A DNA stretch of 64,000 nt, from positions 1 through 64,000 of the forward strand of contig CAJJDH010000018.1 in NCBI GenBank assembly GCA_905182905.1, in the 5' to 3' direction. Below the pieces are notes generated by a model. That model searched no databases and was not told the origin of the DNA. It saw only the letters and a list, made by a program, of their open reading frames with translations. Numbering within the stretch: the first letter of the stretch is position 1; each line of letters opens with the position of its first letter. This document shows, piece by piece, positions 32,178 to 43,314 of this stretch. This DNA is from a marine gamma proteobacterium HTCC2089. GTDB lineage: Bacteria; Pseudomonadota; Gammaproteobacteria; Pseudomonadales; Azotimanducaceae. The translations under genes and the position numbers were made by a program.

Positions 32178-34205
32178 TTAAACCGTCAAGTGTCCGTGAT
32201 CAGCTGGTGCCCATGTCAGTAGTAGACCTTTCAGGGTCTCGTACTCGTCTGTACCAGGGGCGGCGTTCATTAGCGTCTCGCTGCGCTTAATGACTCTTGG
32301 CATAAGAAAAGCGTGAACTGCTAAGTCTGCAATCTTGAAGCTCTGTTCGCCTGCTTGTCGCGTGCCTAGAATATCTCCGGGGCCTCTCAATTTAAGATCT
32401 TGTTCGGCAAGATAGAAACCATCTTGGCTTTGCCTAAGGGCATTTAGCCGGTGTTGGCCCGCTTGACTAAGGCCGGGTTTGAACAGTAAAAAGCAACGAC
32501 TCGCAACTTGGCCTCTACCCACACGCCCGCGCAATTGGTGTAGTTGTGCAAGACCTAAGCGTTCGGAATTTTCTATCACCATATGTGTAGCATTAGGCAC
32601 ATCTACCCCAACCTCTACAACGGTTGTGGCAACTAAAATATCGTACTCGCCAGATTTGAACGCATCCATAATGGTGACTTTCTCATCACCGCGCATACGT
32701 CCATGAAGTAGTCCTACACGAAATTTGGGTAGCTTTTTGCTCAAGTATGCAAAACAAGCATTTGCTGACATGGCATCAATTTCGTCGGAGTCTTCGATCA
32801 ATGTACATACCCAATAAGCCTGCTGACCTAGAGCGAGTGCTTGGGTGACCTGCTGAATAACCTTCTCTCGATTGTCTTCCTTCACTGTGTGAGTGGTAAT
32901 GGGCTGGCGACCTTTTGGCAGTTCGTCAATGACCGACACATCCATGTCTGCATATAGAGTCATAGTCAAAGTCCGAGGAATAGGCGTCGCGGTCATGACC
33001 AGTTGGTGCGGGAAGTTACCCTTGTTCTGCAAAATCATGCGTTGGTGAACACCGAACCTGTGTTGCTCATCAATGATCACCAAGGCAAGCCGCGCAAAGT
33101 TGACGCTATCTTGGAAAAGCGCGTGGGTGCCCACAATCACCTGAGCGGCACCGTTAGCGATCTCCTCCAGAGTTTCTCTTTTAACTTTGGCAGACATTTG
33201 TCCGGTCAGTAGAGTAACCTTAATGCCTAGTGGCGTAAGCCAATTGCTGAAGTTATGGAAATGTTGTTCTGCCAATAACTCTGTTGGTGCCATAACAGCT
33301 GCTTGGCTATTGTGTTCTACGGCGCGGATTGCCGCAAAAGCCGCCACAACTGTTTTGCCTGAACCCACATCACCCTGAACCAATCTGAGCATAGGTGTCG
33401 TACTTTCTAAATCTGTTAGTGTTTCACCCACTACTCGAACTTGTGCTGCGGTGAGGTTGAAGCCGAGGTTGTCGAGCAGCGTTCGGCCCAAGCCATCAGC
33501 GCGAGGTAGCGCCATAGCCTGCTGTTGGCGGCGTTTAAGTGCTCGACCCTTCATAACAATGTAGTAAGCGCACAACTCATCCATTGCCAACTCTTCCTGC
33601 AACTCTTCCACCTTCGCAAGACTAGTAGGTTGGTGCAGGGCGATGAGCTTCTCGAACGGCGTGCCTTGCTGCTGTGGCCAAGGTAGTGCGCAGATTTTTT
33701 CAGCTAAGTTACGCAGGCGTTGTTGGCCAAGACCTTGAGTAGTTGGATAGACCGGAGTGAGCTCGGCTTTTGGTGGCCCGGGTTCTATGTCGAATGTTTT
33801 ATACTCAGGGTGCGCCATTGCCAGGTTGCGACCGACAAAACTGACACTGCCAAACGCACGAATATACTTGGCATTATCAATGGCAGTTTTTTGAAACTTA
33901 GAAAAACGAAAAAAACGCAGGCGCAGCTCACCGCCCAGGGCTTCAGCTTCATTGCCAACTAATACCTCTAGGCTACGCTGCCTCCCAAAGAGAATTTTGG
34001 TTCCTAACACCTGGCCGCAAATGTAACCCTCATCGCCTGCGCGTAAGTGCCCAATCGTTAGCACCTTGGATCTATCTTGATAGCGCATTGGCAAATGTAC
34101 TAGAAGGTCAATTAGACGAAAAATACCCAACTTCTCGAGTGTTAATGCCAGCGATGGCCCAACACCTTTTAGCTCGGTAATTTCCGCTTGAGGGTCAATA
34201 GCCAT
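32178..34205 (-). CDS. recG: ATP-dependent DNA helicase RecG
   Basis: A 675-aa branched-DNA helicase that regresses stalled replication forks and processes Holliday junctions. The N-terminal wedge/OB domain contains LKGVGPSLALTLEKLGI (helix-hairpin-helix), LVHLPMRYQDRS and GQVLGTKILFGRQRSLE. The helicase core has Walker A QGDVGSGKTVVA, GTHALFQDSV, DEQHRFGVHQR, MTATPIPRTL and the C-terminal ATTVVEVGVDVPNAT and QLRGRVGRG. The length is slightly below E. coli RecG (693 aa), which is normal. It is the last gene of the leftward spoT-ridA-recG group, an order conserved in many gammaproteobacteria. Confidence 0.97.
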   Translation of the reverse strand: MAIDPQAEITELKGVGPSLALTLEKLGIFRLIDLLVHLPMRYQDRSKVLTIGHLRAGDEGYICGQVLGTKILFGRQRSLEVLVGNEAEALGGELRLRFFRFSKFQKTAIDNAKYIRAFGSVSFVGRNLAMAHPEYKTFDIEPGPPKAELTPVYPTTQGLGQQRLRNLAEKICALPWPQQQGTPFEKLIALHQPTSLAKVEELQEELAMDELCAYYIVMKGRALKRRQQQAMALPRADGLGRTLLDNLGFNLTAAQVRVVGETLTDLESTTPMLRLVQGDVGSGKTVVAAFAAIRAVEHNSQAAVMAPTELLAEQHFHNFSNWLTPLGIKVTLLTGQMSAKVKRETLEEIANGAAQVIVGTHALFQDSVNFARLALVIIDEQHRFGVHQRMILQNKGNFPHQLVMTATPIPRTLTMTLYADMDVSVIDELPKGRQPITTHTVKEDNREKVIQQVTQALALGQQAYWVCTLIEDSDEIDAMSANACFAYLSKKLPKFRVGLLHGRMRGDEKVTIMDAFKSGEYDILVATTVVEVGVDVPNATHMVIENSERLGLAQLHQLRGRVGRGQVASRCFLLFKPGLSQAGQHRLNALRQSQDGFYLAEQDLKLRGPGDILGTRQAGEQSFKIADLAVHAFLMPRVIKRSETLMNAAPGTDEYETLKGLLLTWAPADHGHLTV

Positions 34206-34247
34206 GTGCTTTGATAGTTACCGGTCTGTCAGCAGACTGTTAATTGG

Positions 34248-34637
34248 CTATGCGCTAACCATGATCGCATCAACTTCAACTTGGGCACCTTTGGGCAGTG
34301 CGCTGACTTCAACAGCTGCTCTAGCGGGATAGGGCTCGTTAAAGTACTCGGCCATTACGGTGTTCAAACTAGCGAACTCGTTTAGGTCTGTAAGATAAAT
34401 AGTGAGTTTTACGCAGTCACTTAAGTTACTTCCTGATGCCTCTGCCACTGCCGCTAAGTTCTTGAACACTTGGTGAGTTTGCTCCACGAACGTATTGCTA
34501 ACCAACACCATGCTCTCCGGTATTAGGGGTATTTGCCCAGATATAAAGGTCATGCTGCCTTTATCTACTTGCACTGCCTGGGAGTAGGTGCCAATAGCGG
34601 CAGGTGCTGAGTCGGTTTGAATAATAGTTCGGGTCAT
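34248..34637 (-). CDS. ridA: RidA family enamine/imine deaminase
   Basis: A 129-aa YjgF/YER057c/UK114 protein that hydrolyses reactive 2-aminoacrylate and other enamines released by PLP enzymes. Family hallmarks are IGTYSQAVQVD, MTFISGQIPLIPE, LTIYLTDLNEFASLN and the active-site Arg in YPARAAVEVSALPKGA. The usual C-terminal VEVDAIMV is present. It lies 13 nt after spoT and 42 nt before recG, the standard Pseudomonas arrangement. Confidence 0.96.
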   Translation of the reverse strand: MTRTIIQTDSAPAAIGTYSQAVQVDKGSMTFISGQIPLIPESMVLVSNTFVEQTHQVFKNLAAVAEASGSNLSDCVKLTIYLTDLNEFASLNTVMAEYFNEPYPARAAVEVSALPKGAQVEVDAIMVSA

Positions 34638-34650
34638 TTAGTATCTCAAG

Positions 34651-36849
34651 TTAATTGTTAGTGCGCGCTAATGTGACTACTGAGGAAATATTCCTCAGCC
34701 TGCGCATTAGTCTTGCAAGGTGAGATCGGTTGCGCACGGTTGTACCAATAATCAAAGTACTGATTTCAGCATTGCGTTCTTTGACGTTGATATTATCTAC
34801 CCCGGCATCTGTGGCGGAAACTTCAGCAGCAATTTCAGCCACAATGCCTTTACGCCGTTTAACGTCCACTCGAAGCGTGGTAAGAAATTCGCCTTCGGTA
34901 GTAGACGTCCAACGTGCAGGAATAATTTCGTGAGATGAGCGCCTTCTTATTTCACTAAGGTTGGTGCAAGTTTCAACATGCACAACAAAGCCTTTACCCG
35001 CTGTCATATGGCCAACAATATGATCTCCCGGTAGCGGGCCACAGCACTTTCCGTAGTTGATAACCAACCCTTCACCGCCGCGTATGGCAATAGGGCCGCC
35101 ACCTTCTACAACTACTGCCGCGTACTCGGGGTCGTCTGCTGCTAGGAGCTTTTGTGCAGCAACGTAAGCCATGAGTTCGCCGTTACCAATGGCCGCTAGC
35201 AGCTCATTAAGTTTACGTACTCCAAGTTCAGTAAAAACTTTGCGCAGACGCCTAAAGTCCAAGTCATTGATACTTGTGTTGGCGTTGCCAAGCGAGCGAT
35301 TAAGAAGCTTTCTGCCCAACGCAACCGACTCGCCTTGTTGCTGGTGTTTTAGTTCATGTCGAATTGCCGAGCGCGCCCGTGATGTAACAGCAAACGTCAG
35401 CCAATCTGGGTTTGGGCGGCCGCCCTCAGCAGTGATAATTTCTATTCTTTGGCCGCTTTGTAGTTGTTGTGAGAGAGGCGCAAGTTTCTGGTCTATGCGG
35501 CAGGCAATGCATCGATTGCCAACAGATGTGTGCACACTGTAGGCAAAATCCACGGGGCTAGAGCCGTTTGGTAGCTCCAAGATTTTGCCCTTTGGCGTAA
35601 AGACATAAATCTCGTCAGGGAAAAGGTCAATCTTAAGACTTTCGATAAACTCCAATGGATTACCTGCGCGACGCTGCAATTCCATAAGGTCTTGAACCCA
35701 CTGTCGAGCGCGTTGATGGTTAGAGTCAAACTTACCATCGCTTTTGTATAGCCAATGCCCGGCAATTCCATTTTCTGCAACGGCCTCCATTTGTTTGGTG
35801 CGAATTTGCACTTCTATAGGTACACCATGCATACCAAACAGACTGGTATGCAGGGACTGGTAGCCGTTGACCTTTGGAATGGCAATGTAGTCTTTGAAAC
35901 GGCTGGCAACTGGCTTATACAAATTATGCACAATGCCTAGCGCGCGATAGCATGCATCGGGCTGGTCTACTACAACTCGAAATCCAAATACGTCCATGAT
36001 TTCGGTAAAGGATTTTTGTTTGGACTTCATTTTTTTGTAAATGGAAAAAGCGTTCTTTTGGCGCCCCACAACTTCGGCACTGATGCCTTCACGGTTGAGT
36101 GCAGCAGTCATTGTGCTACTGATTTCTTCCATCAGTTTGCGGCGATTGCCACGGGCAGAAATAACCGCGCGCTCTATACGGTCGGAGCGCAGTGGGTAGA
36201 GTGCCTTAAAGCCTAAATCTTCCAACTCGGTCTTCATGGTATGAATGCCCAAGCGGTTGGCGATAGGCGCATAGAAATCTAATGTCTCTCGAGCAATCCG
36301 CTTGCGTTGGGCGGAGGACATAACGCCAATTGTTCGCATATTGTGCAAGCGATCCGCCATTTTCACCATGATCACGCGGATATCTTTTGCCATGGCCAAG
36401 GCCATTTTCTGAAAGTTCTCTGCTTGGGCTTCATCTCGGTTCGCAAAAATTTTGCTCAGCTTTGAAACGCCGTCGACAATTTCTGCCACGGATTCACCAA
36501 ACATCTCACCAAGCGATTGTTTACTGGCACTGGAATCTTCAATCACATCGTGTAGCAATGCTGCCATAAGGGTCTGATGATCCATGCGCATTTCGGCGAG
36601 AATTTGGGCTACAGCGGTAGGGTGGGTAATGTAGGCGTGACCGGTACGGCGGCTTTGACCTTCATGGGCCAAGGTTGCGTAACTATGAGCAGATCTAACT
36701 AGGGCTATTTCTTCAGCGTTTAGATAAGAGAGCTTATCGGCGAGAGTATCAATGGTCGCAGGAGCTGCGACCTCGGGCTGCATGGCTTGCGCAGCAAGCT
36801 GCGCGACAAAGTATGATTCGGAACTGGGCTCAGCCCGCAGCTGACTCAT
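34651..36849 (-). CDS. spoT: bifunctional (p)ppGpp synthetase/hydrolase SpoT
   Basis: A 732-aa stringent-response enzyme. The hydrolase HD domain (~75-200) has [20 protein letters not shown] and [10 protein letters not shown]. The synthetase domain has [20 protein letters not shown], with RFKD (the RXKD form typical of bifunctional, not RelA-only, enzymes). TGS ([20 protein letters not shown]), a Cys-containing zinc-finger-like segment ([12 protein letters not shown]) and a C-terminal ACT domain follow. The start overlaps the end of rpoZ by 20 nt, indicating co-expression. It is ~30 residues longer than E. coli SpoT at the N-terminus. Confidence 0.97.
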   Translation of the reverse strand: MSQLRAEPSSESYFVAQLAAQAMQPEVAAPATIDTLADKLSYLNAEEIALVRSAHSYATLAHEGQSRRTGHAYITHPTAVAQILAEMRMDHQTLMAALLHDVIEDSSASKQSLGEMFGESVAEIVDGVSKLSKIFANRDEAQAENFQKMALAMAKDIRVIMVKMADRLHNMRTIGVMSSAQRKRIARETLDFYAPIANRLGIHTMKTELEDLGFKALYPLRSDRIERAVISARGNRRKLMEEISSTMTAALNREGISAEVVGRQKNAFSIYKKMKSKQKSFTEIMDVFGFRVVVDQPDACYRALGIVHNLYKPVASRFKDYIAIPKVNGYQSLHTSLFGMHGVPIEVQIRTKQMEAVAENGIAGHWLYKSDGKFDSNHQRARQWVQDLMELQRRAGNPLEFIESLKIDLFPDEIYVFTPKGKILELPNGSSPVDFAYSVHTSVGNRCIACRIDQKLAPLSQQLQSGQRIEIITAEGGRPNPDWLTFAVTSRARSAIRHELKHQQQGESVALGRKLLNRSLGNANTSINDLDFRRLRKVFTELGVRKLNELLAAIGNGELMAYVAAQKLLAADDPEYAAVVVEGGGPIAIRGGEGLVINYGKCCGPLPGDHIVGHMTAGKGFVVHVETCTNLSEIRRRSSHEIIPARWTSTTEGEFLTTLRVDVKRRKGIVAEIAAEVSATDAGVDNINVKERNAEISTLIIGTTVRNRSHLARLMRRLRNISSVVTLARTNN

Positions 36850-37126
36850 CTTCTCCCACTTTACCGCTGCTTAAATTAGATACGCTGAAATCAATATCAA
36901 TTTCTTCGTCGTCTGGAGAAACTTCTTGGCTGTCTAACATCTCATGACTTACAAGGCCTTCAGCAATTTCGCGCAAGGCTATAACGGTAGGCTTGTCGTT
37001 CTCTTCAGGCACTAATGCCTCAGTATTGTAGTTGCGCAGAGCACGCGCGCGACGGCTGGCCAGCATTACCAGTTCGAACCGGTTATCTACATTATCTAAA
37101 CAATCTTCAACAGTTACTCTAGCCAT
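36830..37126 (-). CDS. rpoZ: RNA polymerase omega subunit RpoZ
   Basis: A 98-aa small RNAP subunit that clamps the beta' subunit and forms part of a ppGpp site. [29 protein letters not shown] and [16 protein letters not shown] are family-defining. The C-terminal ~35 residues are acidic and variable (DDEEIDIDF). It lies between gmk and spoT, as in E. coli, and overlaps spoT by 20 nt. Confidence 0.97.
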   Translation of the reverse strand: MARVTVEDCLDNVDNRFELVMLASRRARALRNYNTEALVPEENDKPTVIALREIAEGLVSHEMLDSQEVSPDDEEIDIDFSVSNLSSGKVGEDESAAG

Positions 37127-37204
37127 GGGTCATCTCGAATATAAAATGGGAGTTGAATTCGCGAGAATACAGGCGAAAGCCTTGCTACACAAGGCTTTGC
37201 TGCG

Positions 37205-37816
37205 CTATAGCCCCAGTAATGACTTAATTTCCGGGCGCTGAGTTTGAATTGCGGTAGCTTGCCTGCCTGTTTTCATTACGCAGAGTAATTGGCTTAGCGC
37301 AGTGTCGAAGCTGTCGTTAACAATTAGGTAGTCGAAATCTACCGCGCTCGCCATCTCAAGAGAGGCTTCTCCTAGCCGTCGCTGAATACTCTCTTCGCTA
37401 TTTTGACCTCTGGAAACCAATCTATTTTCAAGAGCCTGAGTAGACGGCGGTAGAATGAAAATACTCACTGCATCAGGTACCAAGGCCCTGATTTGCGCAG
37501 CGCCCTGCCAATCTATCTCCAGAATAACGTCTTGGCCGTTTTCGCGCTTTCCCGACACCTCAGCCCGCGAAGTGCCATAGCGATTATCGAATACCTCTGC
37601 ATGTTCGAGAAATTCTTCCGCCGCGATCATTTGGGCGAAGTTTTCGTGGTCTACAAAATGATATTCAACCCCGTTTTGCTCGCCAACACGAGGTTCGCGA
37701 GTGGTGTGGCTCACAGCAACCACCAAGTCTGAATCGCTTTCTAATGCAGCCGAAACCAAGCTAGTTTTGCCAGCACCAGAAGGGGCTGAAACCAATATAA
37801 GTTGTCCTTGAATCAT
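37205..37816 (-). CDS. gmk: guanylate kinase Gmk
   Basis: A 203-aa enzyme phosphorylating GMP to GDP. Walker A is APSGAGKTSLV at the N-terminus, and the GMP-binding residues lie in VSHTTREPRVGEQNGVEYHF. EVFDNRYGTSR, ILEIDWQGAAQI and IFILPPSTQALENRLVSRGQ are all standard. The start overlaps the yicC stop by 4 nt. It is followed by rpoZ, the classical gmk-rpoZ-spoT order. Confidence 0.97.
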   Translation of the reverse strand: MIQGQLILVSAPSGAGKTSLVSAALESDSDLVVAVSHTTREPRVGEQNGVEYHFVDHENFAQMIAAEEFLEHAEVFDNRYGTSRAEVSGKRENGQDVILEIDWQGAAQIRALVPDAVSIFILPPSTQALENRLVSRGQNSEESIQRRLGEASLEMASAVDFDYLIVNDSFDTALSQLLCVMKTGRQATAIQTQRPEIKSLLGL

Positions 37817-38682
37817 TCTATGTTTTGCACCTGTTCCCGAATTTGTTCGATGATCACCTTGAGGTCTACGGAAGCCTGTGAACTTTCGGTCTTGATGGAT
37901 TTTGCGCCGAGGGTATTTGCTTCGCGATTAAGTTCTTGGGATAGAAAGTCCAAGCGCCTGCCATGAGGCCCTGCACTAGCCACTAAATCCTTGGCTTCTT
38001 CAACATGGATTGCCAATCTATCTAATTCTTCTCTGACATCAGCGCGCTGGGCGAGCAGTGCTACCTCTTGTTCTAGCCGGTCTTGATCTAGAGAAACCTC
38101 CAACTCAGCTAGACGAGTTAATAGGCGTTGGCGCTGTTGGTTTGCCAGGTCATCGGCTAAAGGCCGAATTGCGTCTACATGCTCAGCAATAAGTGCAAGC
38201 TGTTCTTCAAGAATTGTCTTTAACCTTTGGCCTTCTCGCGAACGCGCCTTGATGAAAGCGTCAAGTGCTTCGTCAAATAGTTCTAGGACATGCTCATCTA
38301 ACGCTATGTCTTGAATGGTCGCAGGTTGCATAACCCCAGGCCAGCTCAGAATATCTATCGCGTTAAGTCCTTGGGTATTCGGCGCTAGGATATTCAGCTG
38401 GTTGCATGCATTGAGTAGTTCATGAACCTTCTCTTCATTCAGAACTAAGCCTTTGCTGCCGGAAACAGTTTCGATCCGCAGCGTACAGTCCACTTTGCCT
38501 CTTTTCAGGAGCTTGCGTGTACGATCTCTGATTTTTTGTTCCAGAGGTCTTGTGCTTTCAGGCATGCGAAAAGCAGTTTCTAAATAGCGATGATTTACAG
38601 ACTTTATTTCCCAAACTAGGTGGTGCTGTTCTATATCCCGCTCACTACGTGAGAACGCTGTCATGCTATGCATTTGCTTCAC
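37813..38682 (-). CDS. yicC: YicC family endoribonuclease
   Basis: A 289-aa protein of the YicC/YloC family. E. coli YicC has been described as an endoribonuclease that acts on small RNAs. The family start MHSMTAFSRSERDI and the motif WEIKSVNHRYLETAFRMPE are present, with a conserved C-terminal DUF1732-type stretch (GRRLDFLSQELNREANTLGA-K). The gene is the first of the leftward yicC-gmk-rpoZ-spoT-ridA-recG run and diverges from rph across 278 bp. That region is AT-rich, with no regulator site I recognise. Confidence 0.95.
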   Translation of the reverse strand: MKQMHSMTAFSRSERDIEQHHLVWEIKSVNHRYLETAFRMPESTRPLEQKIRDRTRKLLKRGKVDCTLRIETVSGSKGLVLNEEKVHELLNACNQLNILAPNTQGLNAIDILSWPGVMQPATIQDIALDEHVLELFDEALDAFIKARSREGQRLKTILEEQLALIAEHVDAIRPLADDLANQQRQRLLTRLAELEVSLDQDRLEQEVALLAQRADVREELDRLAIHVEEAKDLVASAGPHGRRLDFLSQELNREANTLGAKSIKTESSQASVDLKVIIEQIREQVQNIE

Positions 38683-38960
38683 TTTTCTAATTGGTCGTTA
38701 ACTGACCGGGTCGATAATACAACTTCTGTCCCCATTTTGGGGCCTGATAGACACAATCATGTAAGTTGTGGGTCAAATATGTTCTGCAGGAATGAAAAAC
38801 ACTGTTCTCTTTCATCTATTGGGTGAATAATTCCCCACCTTAATTTCTGTGACAAATTGCTGTTGAGTAATTCGTTTTTAGCGGCCCGTAAACATGGTGC
38901 TTCTTAAGAGCGGTCTTTCGCGCTTTTTGTTCATACTTTTTATTCGCAAGAGGAGACACT

Positions 38961-39659
38961 ATGCGACCAAGTGGTAGATCAACCGATCAACTCAGAGATA
39001 TCAAATTCACGCGAAATTTCACCATGCATTCCGCAGGTTCCGTTTTGGTGGAGTTTGGAAATACCAAAGTTATCTGTACTGCATCTGTTGAAAATTCAGT
39101 GCCTGGATTTTTGCGCGGCAAAGGCGTGGGCTGGGTTACTGCAGAGTACGGTATGTTACCTGGAGCGACTAATAGTCGTAATGATCGAGAAGCCGCCCGT
39201 GGTAAGCAAGGTGGTCGTACAGTGGAAATCCAACGCCTTATCGGTCGCTCATTGCGAGCTATGGTGGATATGAAGGCGTTGGGTGAGCGCACCATTCGTT
39301 TAGACTGTGATGTTATTCAGGCTGACGGTGGTACTAGGACCGCCTCGATTACTGGTGGTGCTGTAGCGTTGGCGGATGCCATTGCATCTATTCCCGCTCC
39401 CGGCGCATTAATTGGGATGGTCTCCTCTGTAAGTGTTGGTATCTATAAAGGCACACCCGTTTTAGATTTGGACTACGCGGAAGATTCCAATGCTGAAACC
39501 GATATGAATGTCGTAGCTATGGGCGATAAGGGTTTTATTGAGCTCCAAGGGACAGGTGAAGAAGCGCCTTTTAACAAAACCGAATTGGCTGCATTAATTG
39601 AGCTTGCAGAAAAAGGTACTGCTGAGCTGCTTGCTCTCCAGCAAGCTGCGTTGGCATAA
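38961..39659 (+). CDS. rph: ribonuclease PH
   Basis: A 232-aa phosphorolytic 3'-5' exoribonuclease that trims tRNA precursors. Typical motifs are [91 protein letters not shown] and [15 protein letters not shown]. The start follows AGAGGAGACACT, a strong ribosome site. It is complete, unlike the frameshifted rph of E. coli K-12. pyrE follows ~100 nt downstream, past a strong hairpin. Confidence 0.97.
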   Translation: MRPSGRSTDQLRDIKFTRNFTMHSAGSVLVEFGNTKVICTASVENSVPGFLRGKGVGWVTAEYGMLPGATNSRNDREAARGKQGGRTVEIQRLIGRSLRAMVDMKALGERTIRLDCDVIQADGGTRTASITGGAVALADAIASIPAPGALIGMVSSVSVGIYKGTPVLDLDYAEDSNAETDMNVVAMGDKGFIELQGTGEEAPFNKTELAALIELAEKGTAELLALQQAALA

Positions 39660-39680
39660 TATTTGTTTTCGCAGTGACAC

Positions 39681-39708
39681 TAGCCCCAACGAATTATTTT
39701 TGGGGCTA
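39681..39708 (+). other. strong hairpin between rph and pyrE
   Basis: TAGCCCCAA (39681-39689) pairs perfectly with TTGGGGCTA (39700-39708) across a 10-nt loop. It starts 22 nt after the rph stop and ends ~50 nt before the pyrE start. No U-tract follows (AAGACTGC), so it is not a standard intrinsic terminator. It sits where E. coli carries the UTP-sensitive pyrE attenuator. Confidence 0.6.
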
Positions 39709-39757
39709 AAGACTGCATATCTGTCTGCCATCCCACTCGGCTGCATTGGAGAAAATT

Positions 39758-40408
39758 ATGACCGCGACCACTTCCATTGAATCCTTTATTGAATTCCTGA
39801 TTGGGCAAGGCGTTTTAAAGTTTGGCGACTTTACGCTGAACTCTGGCAGACAGAGCCCGTACTTTTTTAATTTGGGATCAGTGAGTGATGGTCAGGGGTT
39901 ACAAACTTTGGGAAGGGCTTATGCTGATGCCATTGTGCAATCAAAAGTAGAGTTTGATGTTCTGTTTGGCCCTGCCTATAAGGGTATTCCAATTGCGGTG
40001 GCAACTAGCTTGGCGTTAGCGGAGCGTGGCATCAATGTAGGCGTCGCCTACAACCGAAAGGAGGCGAAGGATCATGGCGAAGGCGGTAATCTGGTTGGTG
40101 CTCCCGTAGTCGGGCGAGTTTTATTGGTAGACGATGTTTTAACCTCCGGTAAGGCTATTCGTACAGCGGTGGATCTCATTAAGGCTGCAGAGGCTGAAAT
40201 CGCTGGGGTAGTTATTGCATTAGACAGAGCCGAGCTGGGGCCCTCTGGTGAAACAGCGGTAGATACATTGGCTGCTGACTTAGGCGCGCCTATGATCAGC
40301 ATCGCTGGCGTTGCAGATGTCATTAGTTTTCTTCAGGGCCAAACGGATAGGCACGATGTTCTGCAAAGTATGCGCGAATATCAGCAAGCCTATTGCAAGC
40401 TTGCCTAA
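39758..40408 (+). CDS. pyrE: orotate phosphoribosyltransferase PyrE
   Basis: A 216-aa pyrimidine-synthesis enzyme converting orotate and PRPP to OMP. The ATG at 39758 is preceded by TTGGAGAAAATT (GGAG ribosome site); the TTG at 39746 overlaps that site and is rejected. Motifs are GQGVLKFGDFTLNSGRQSPY, FGPAYKGIPIAVATS, YNRKEAKDHGEGG and the PRPP loop VLLVDDVLTSGKAI. rph-pyrE order is conserved. crc, often between them in Pseudomonas, is not present. It converges with slmA 10 nt away. Confidence 0.97.
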   Translation: MTATTSIESFIEFLIGQGVLKFGDFTLNSGRQSPYFFNLGSVSDGQGLQTLGRAYADAIVQSKVEFDVLFGPAYKGIPIAVATSLALAERGINVGVAYNRKEAKDHGEGGNLVGAPVVGRVLLVDDVLTSGKAIRTAVDLIKAAEAEIAGVVIALDRAELGPSGETAVDTLAADLGAPMISIAGVADVISFLQGQTDRHDVLQSMREYQQAYCKLA

Positions 40409-40418
40409 AAAGACGCCG

Positions 40419-41904
<1,486 letters not shown>

Positions 41905-43314
41905 TTAGCGAAATTTGAGTGAGTCATCGATAGTGGCTAATTGAGCCTGAAATTCGTCCTGAATGCGATCTAATGCTGTTTGCGTGTCGGCTTCAAACCT
42001 TAGTGATAACACTGGGCTAGTGTTTGAAGGTCGAATAAGCCCCCAACCATCTTCGAAGTCTACACGGATGCCATCAATCAAGGTCAGTCTACCGTTACCG
42101 AAGTCTGCACTTTCGGCTAACTGATCCATAACCCAGAACTTGTGAGTTTCCGATGTCAAAATTTTCAACTCCGGCGTAGTGAATGTGGTTGGGTACTTGG
42201 CAAATACCTCGTCTACGCTTTGGTCGGTGGCGCTAATTAACTCCAGCAGACGCACGGCGGTGTATAAAGCATCATCAAATCCATACCAACGTTCACCAAA
42301 ACATATGTGGCCGCTGAATTCTCCAGCAATCGCTGCGTTGGTTTCTTTGATTTTTGCTTTCATGTGGGAGTGACCGGTTTTCCACATTACTGGTATGCCA
42401 CCTGATTGCTCGATCACCTGTTCTAAGTTGCGGCTGCATTTTACATCAAAGATGACTGTGGAAGAGGGCAGGCGTGCGCAAATATCTTCAGCAAAGAGCA
42501 TAATCATCTTGTCAGGCCAAATTATCTCGCCTTTAGGTGTCACTATGCCCAGCCGGTCGCCATCTCCATCAAAGGCTAAACCCACATCTGCTTGTTCACT
42601 CTTTACGGCCGCAATGAGATCTACCAAGTTCTCCGGTTCTGCGGGATCTGGGTGGTGATTAGGAAAGTTACCATCTATCTCACAAAATAATGGAACTACC
42701 TCGCAGCCCATTTTACTGAGTAGCGCCGGTGCCATTTCACCGGCAACACCATTGCCGCAGTCCACTACTAGCTTAAGTGGTTTGGAGAGTTTTCCAGCGG
42801 CTAAGGCTTTGTCTATGTAGCTTTCATCCATGCGTTGAGAAGAGGCGTGGCCAATACCTTCTGCTAGGGTTTTGTCGGCTAAATTTTGATAGAGATCTTG
42901 GATCATTGATTCAGCCAAGGTTACGCCACCAATCATCATTTTGAGCCCATTGTACTCAGGCGGGTTGTGGCTACCTGTGATCATGATTCCAGTACCCGTG
43001 CCTAGTTCATGAGTCGCGTAGTAGAGTACTGGGGTAGGTACTTGACCAATACTGGTGACTTCCATACCACCTGCTACGAGCCCAGCAATAAGGGCTTGTT
43101 CTAGCGCAGGGCTTGATAAGCGGCCGTCGCGACCGGTAACCGCTTTAGGGTTGCCGGAAGCCATTGCATTAGTGGCAAATGATCGACCAATCCAATAAAC
43201 AATATCTGGGGTTAAGTTAGTAGTGACAATACCCCTTATGTCGTAAGCGCGAAAAATGCCGCTATCTACCTCTATTTGCTCAAGGCCCAAGGGGGAAAAA
43301 GCACTATTGCTCAT
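41905..43314 (-). CDS. algC: phosphomannomutase/phosphoglucomutase AlgC
   Basis: A 469-aa alpha-D-phosphohexomutase that interconverts 1- and 6-phosphates of mannose and glucose for LPS and exopolysaccharide precursors. The catalytic serine loop is TGIMITGSHNPPEYNGLKMM, the metal loop is AFDGDGDRLG, and the sugar-specificity loop contains GEFSGHICF. The C-terminal phosphate-binding loop is IRPSNTSPVLSLRFE. Many alginate producers carry a long N-terminal extension on AlgC; this protein has the short form. It overlaps coaBC by 11 nt. Confidence 0.95.
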   Translation of the reverse strand: MSNSAFSPLGLEQIEVDSGIFRAYDIRGIVTTNLTPDIVYWIGRSFATNAMASGNPKAVTGRDGRLSSPALEQALIAGLVAGGMEVTSIGQVPTPVLYYATHELGTGTGIMITGSHNPPEYNGLKMMIGGVTLAESMIQDLYQNLADKTLAEGIGHASSQRMDESYIDKALAAGKLSKPLKLVVDCGNGVAGEMAPALLSKMGCEVVPLFCEIDGNFPNHHPDPAEPENLVDLIAAVKSEQADVGLAFDGDGDRLGIVTPKGEIIWPDKMIMLFAEDICARLPSSTVIFDVKCSRNLEQVIEQSGGIPVMWKTGHSHMKAKIKETNAAIAGEFSGHICFGERWYGFDDALYTAVRLLELISATDQSVDEVFAKYPTTFTTPELKILTSETHKFWVMDQLAESADFGNGRLTLIDGIRVDFEDGWGLIRPSNTSPVLSLRFEADTQTALDRIQDEFQAQLATIDDSLKFR

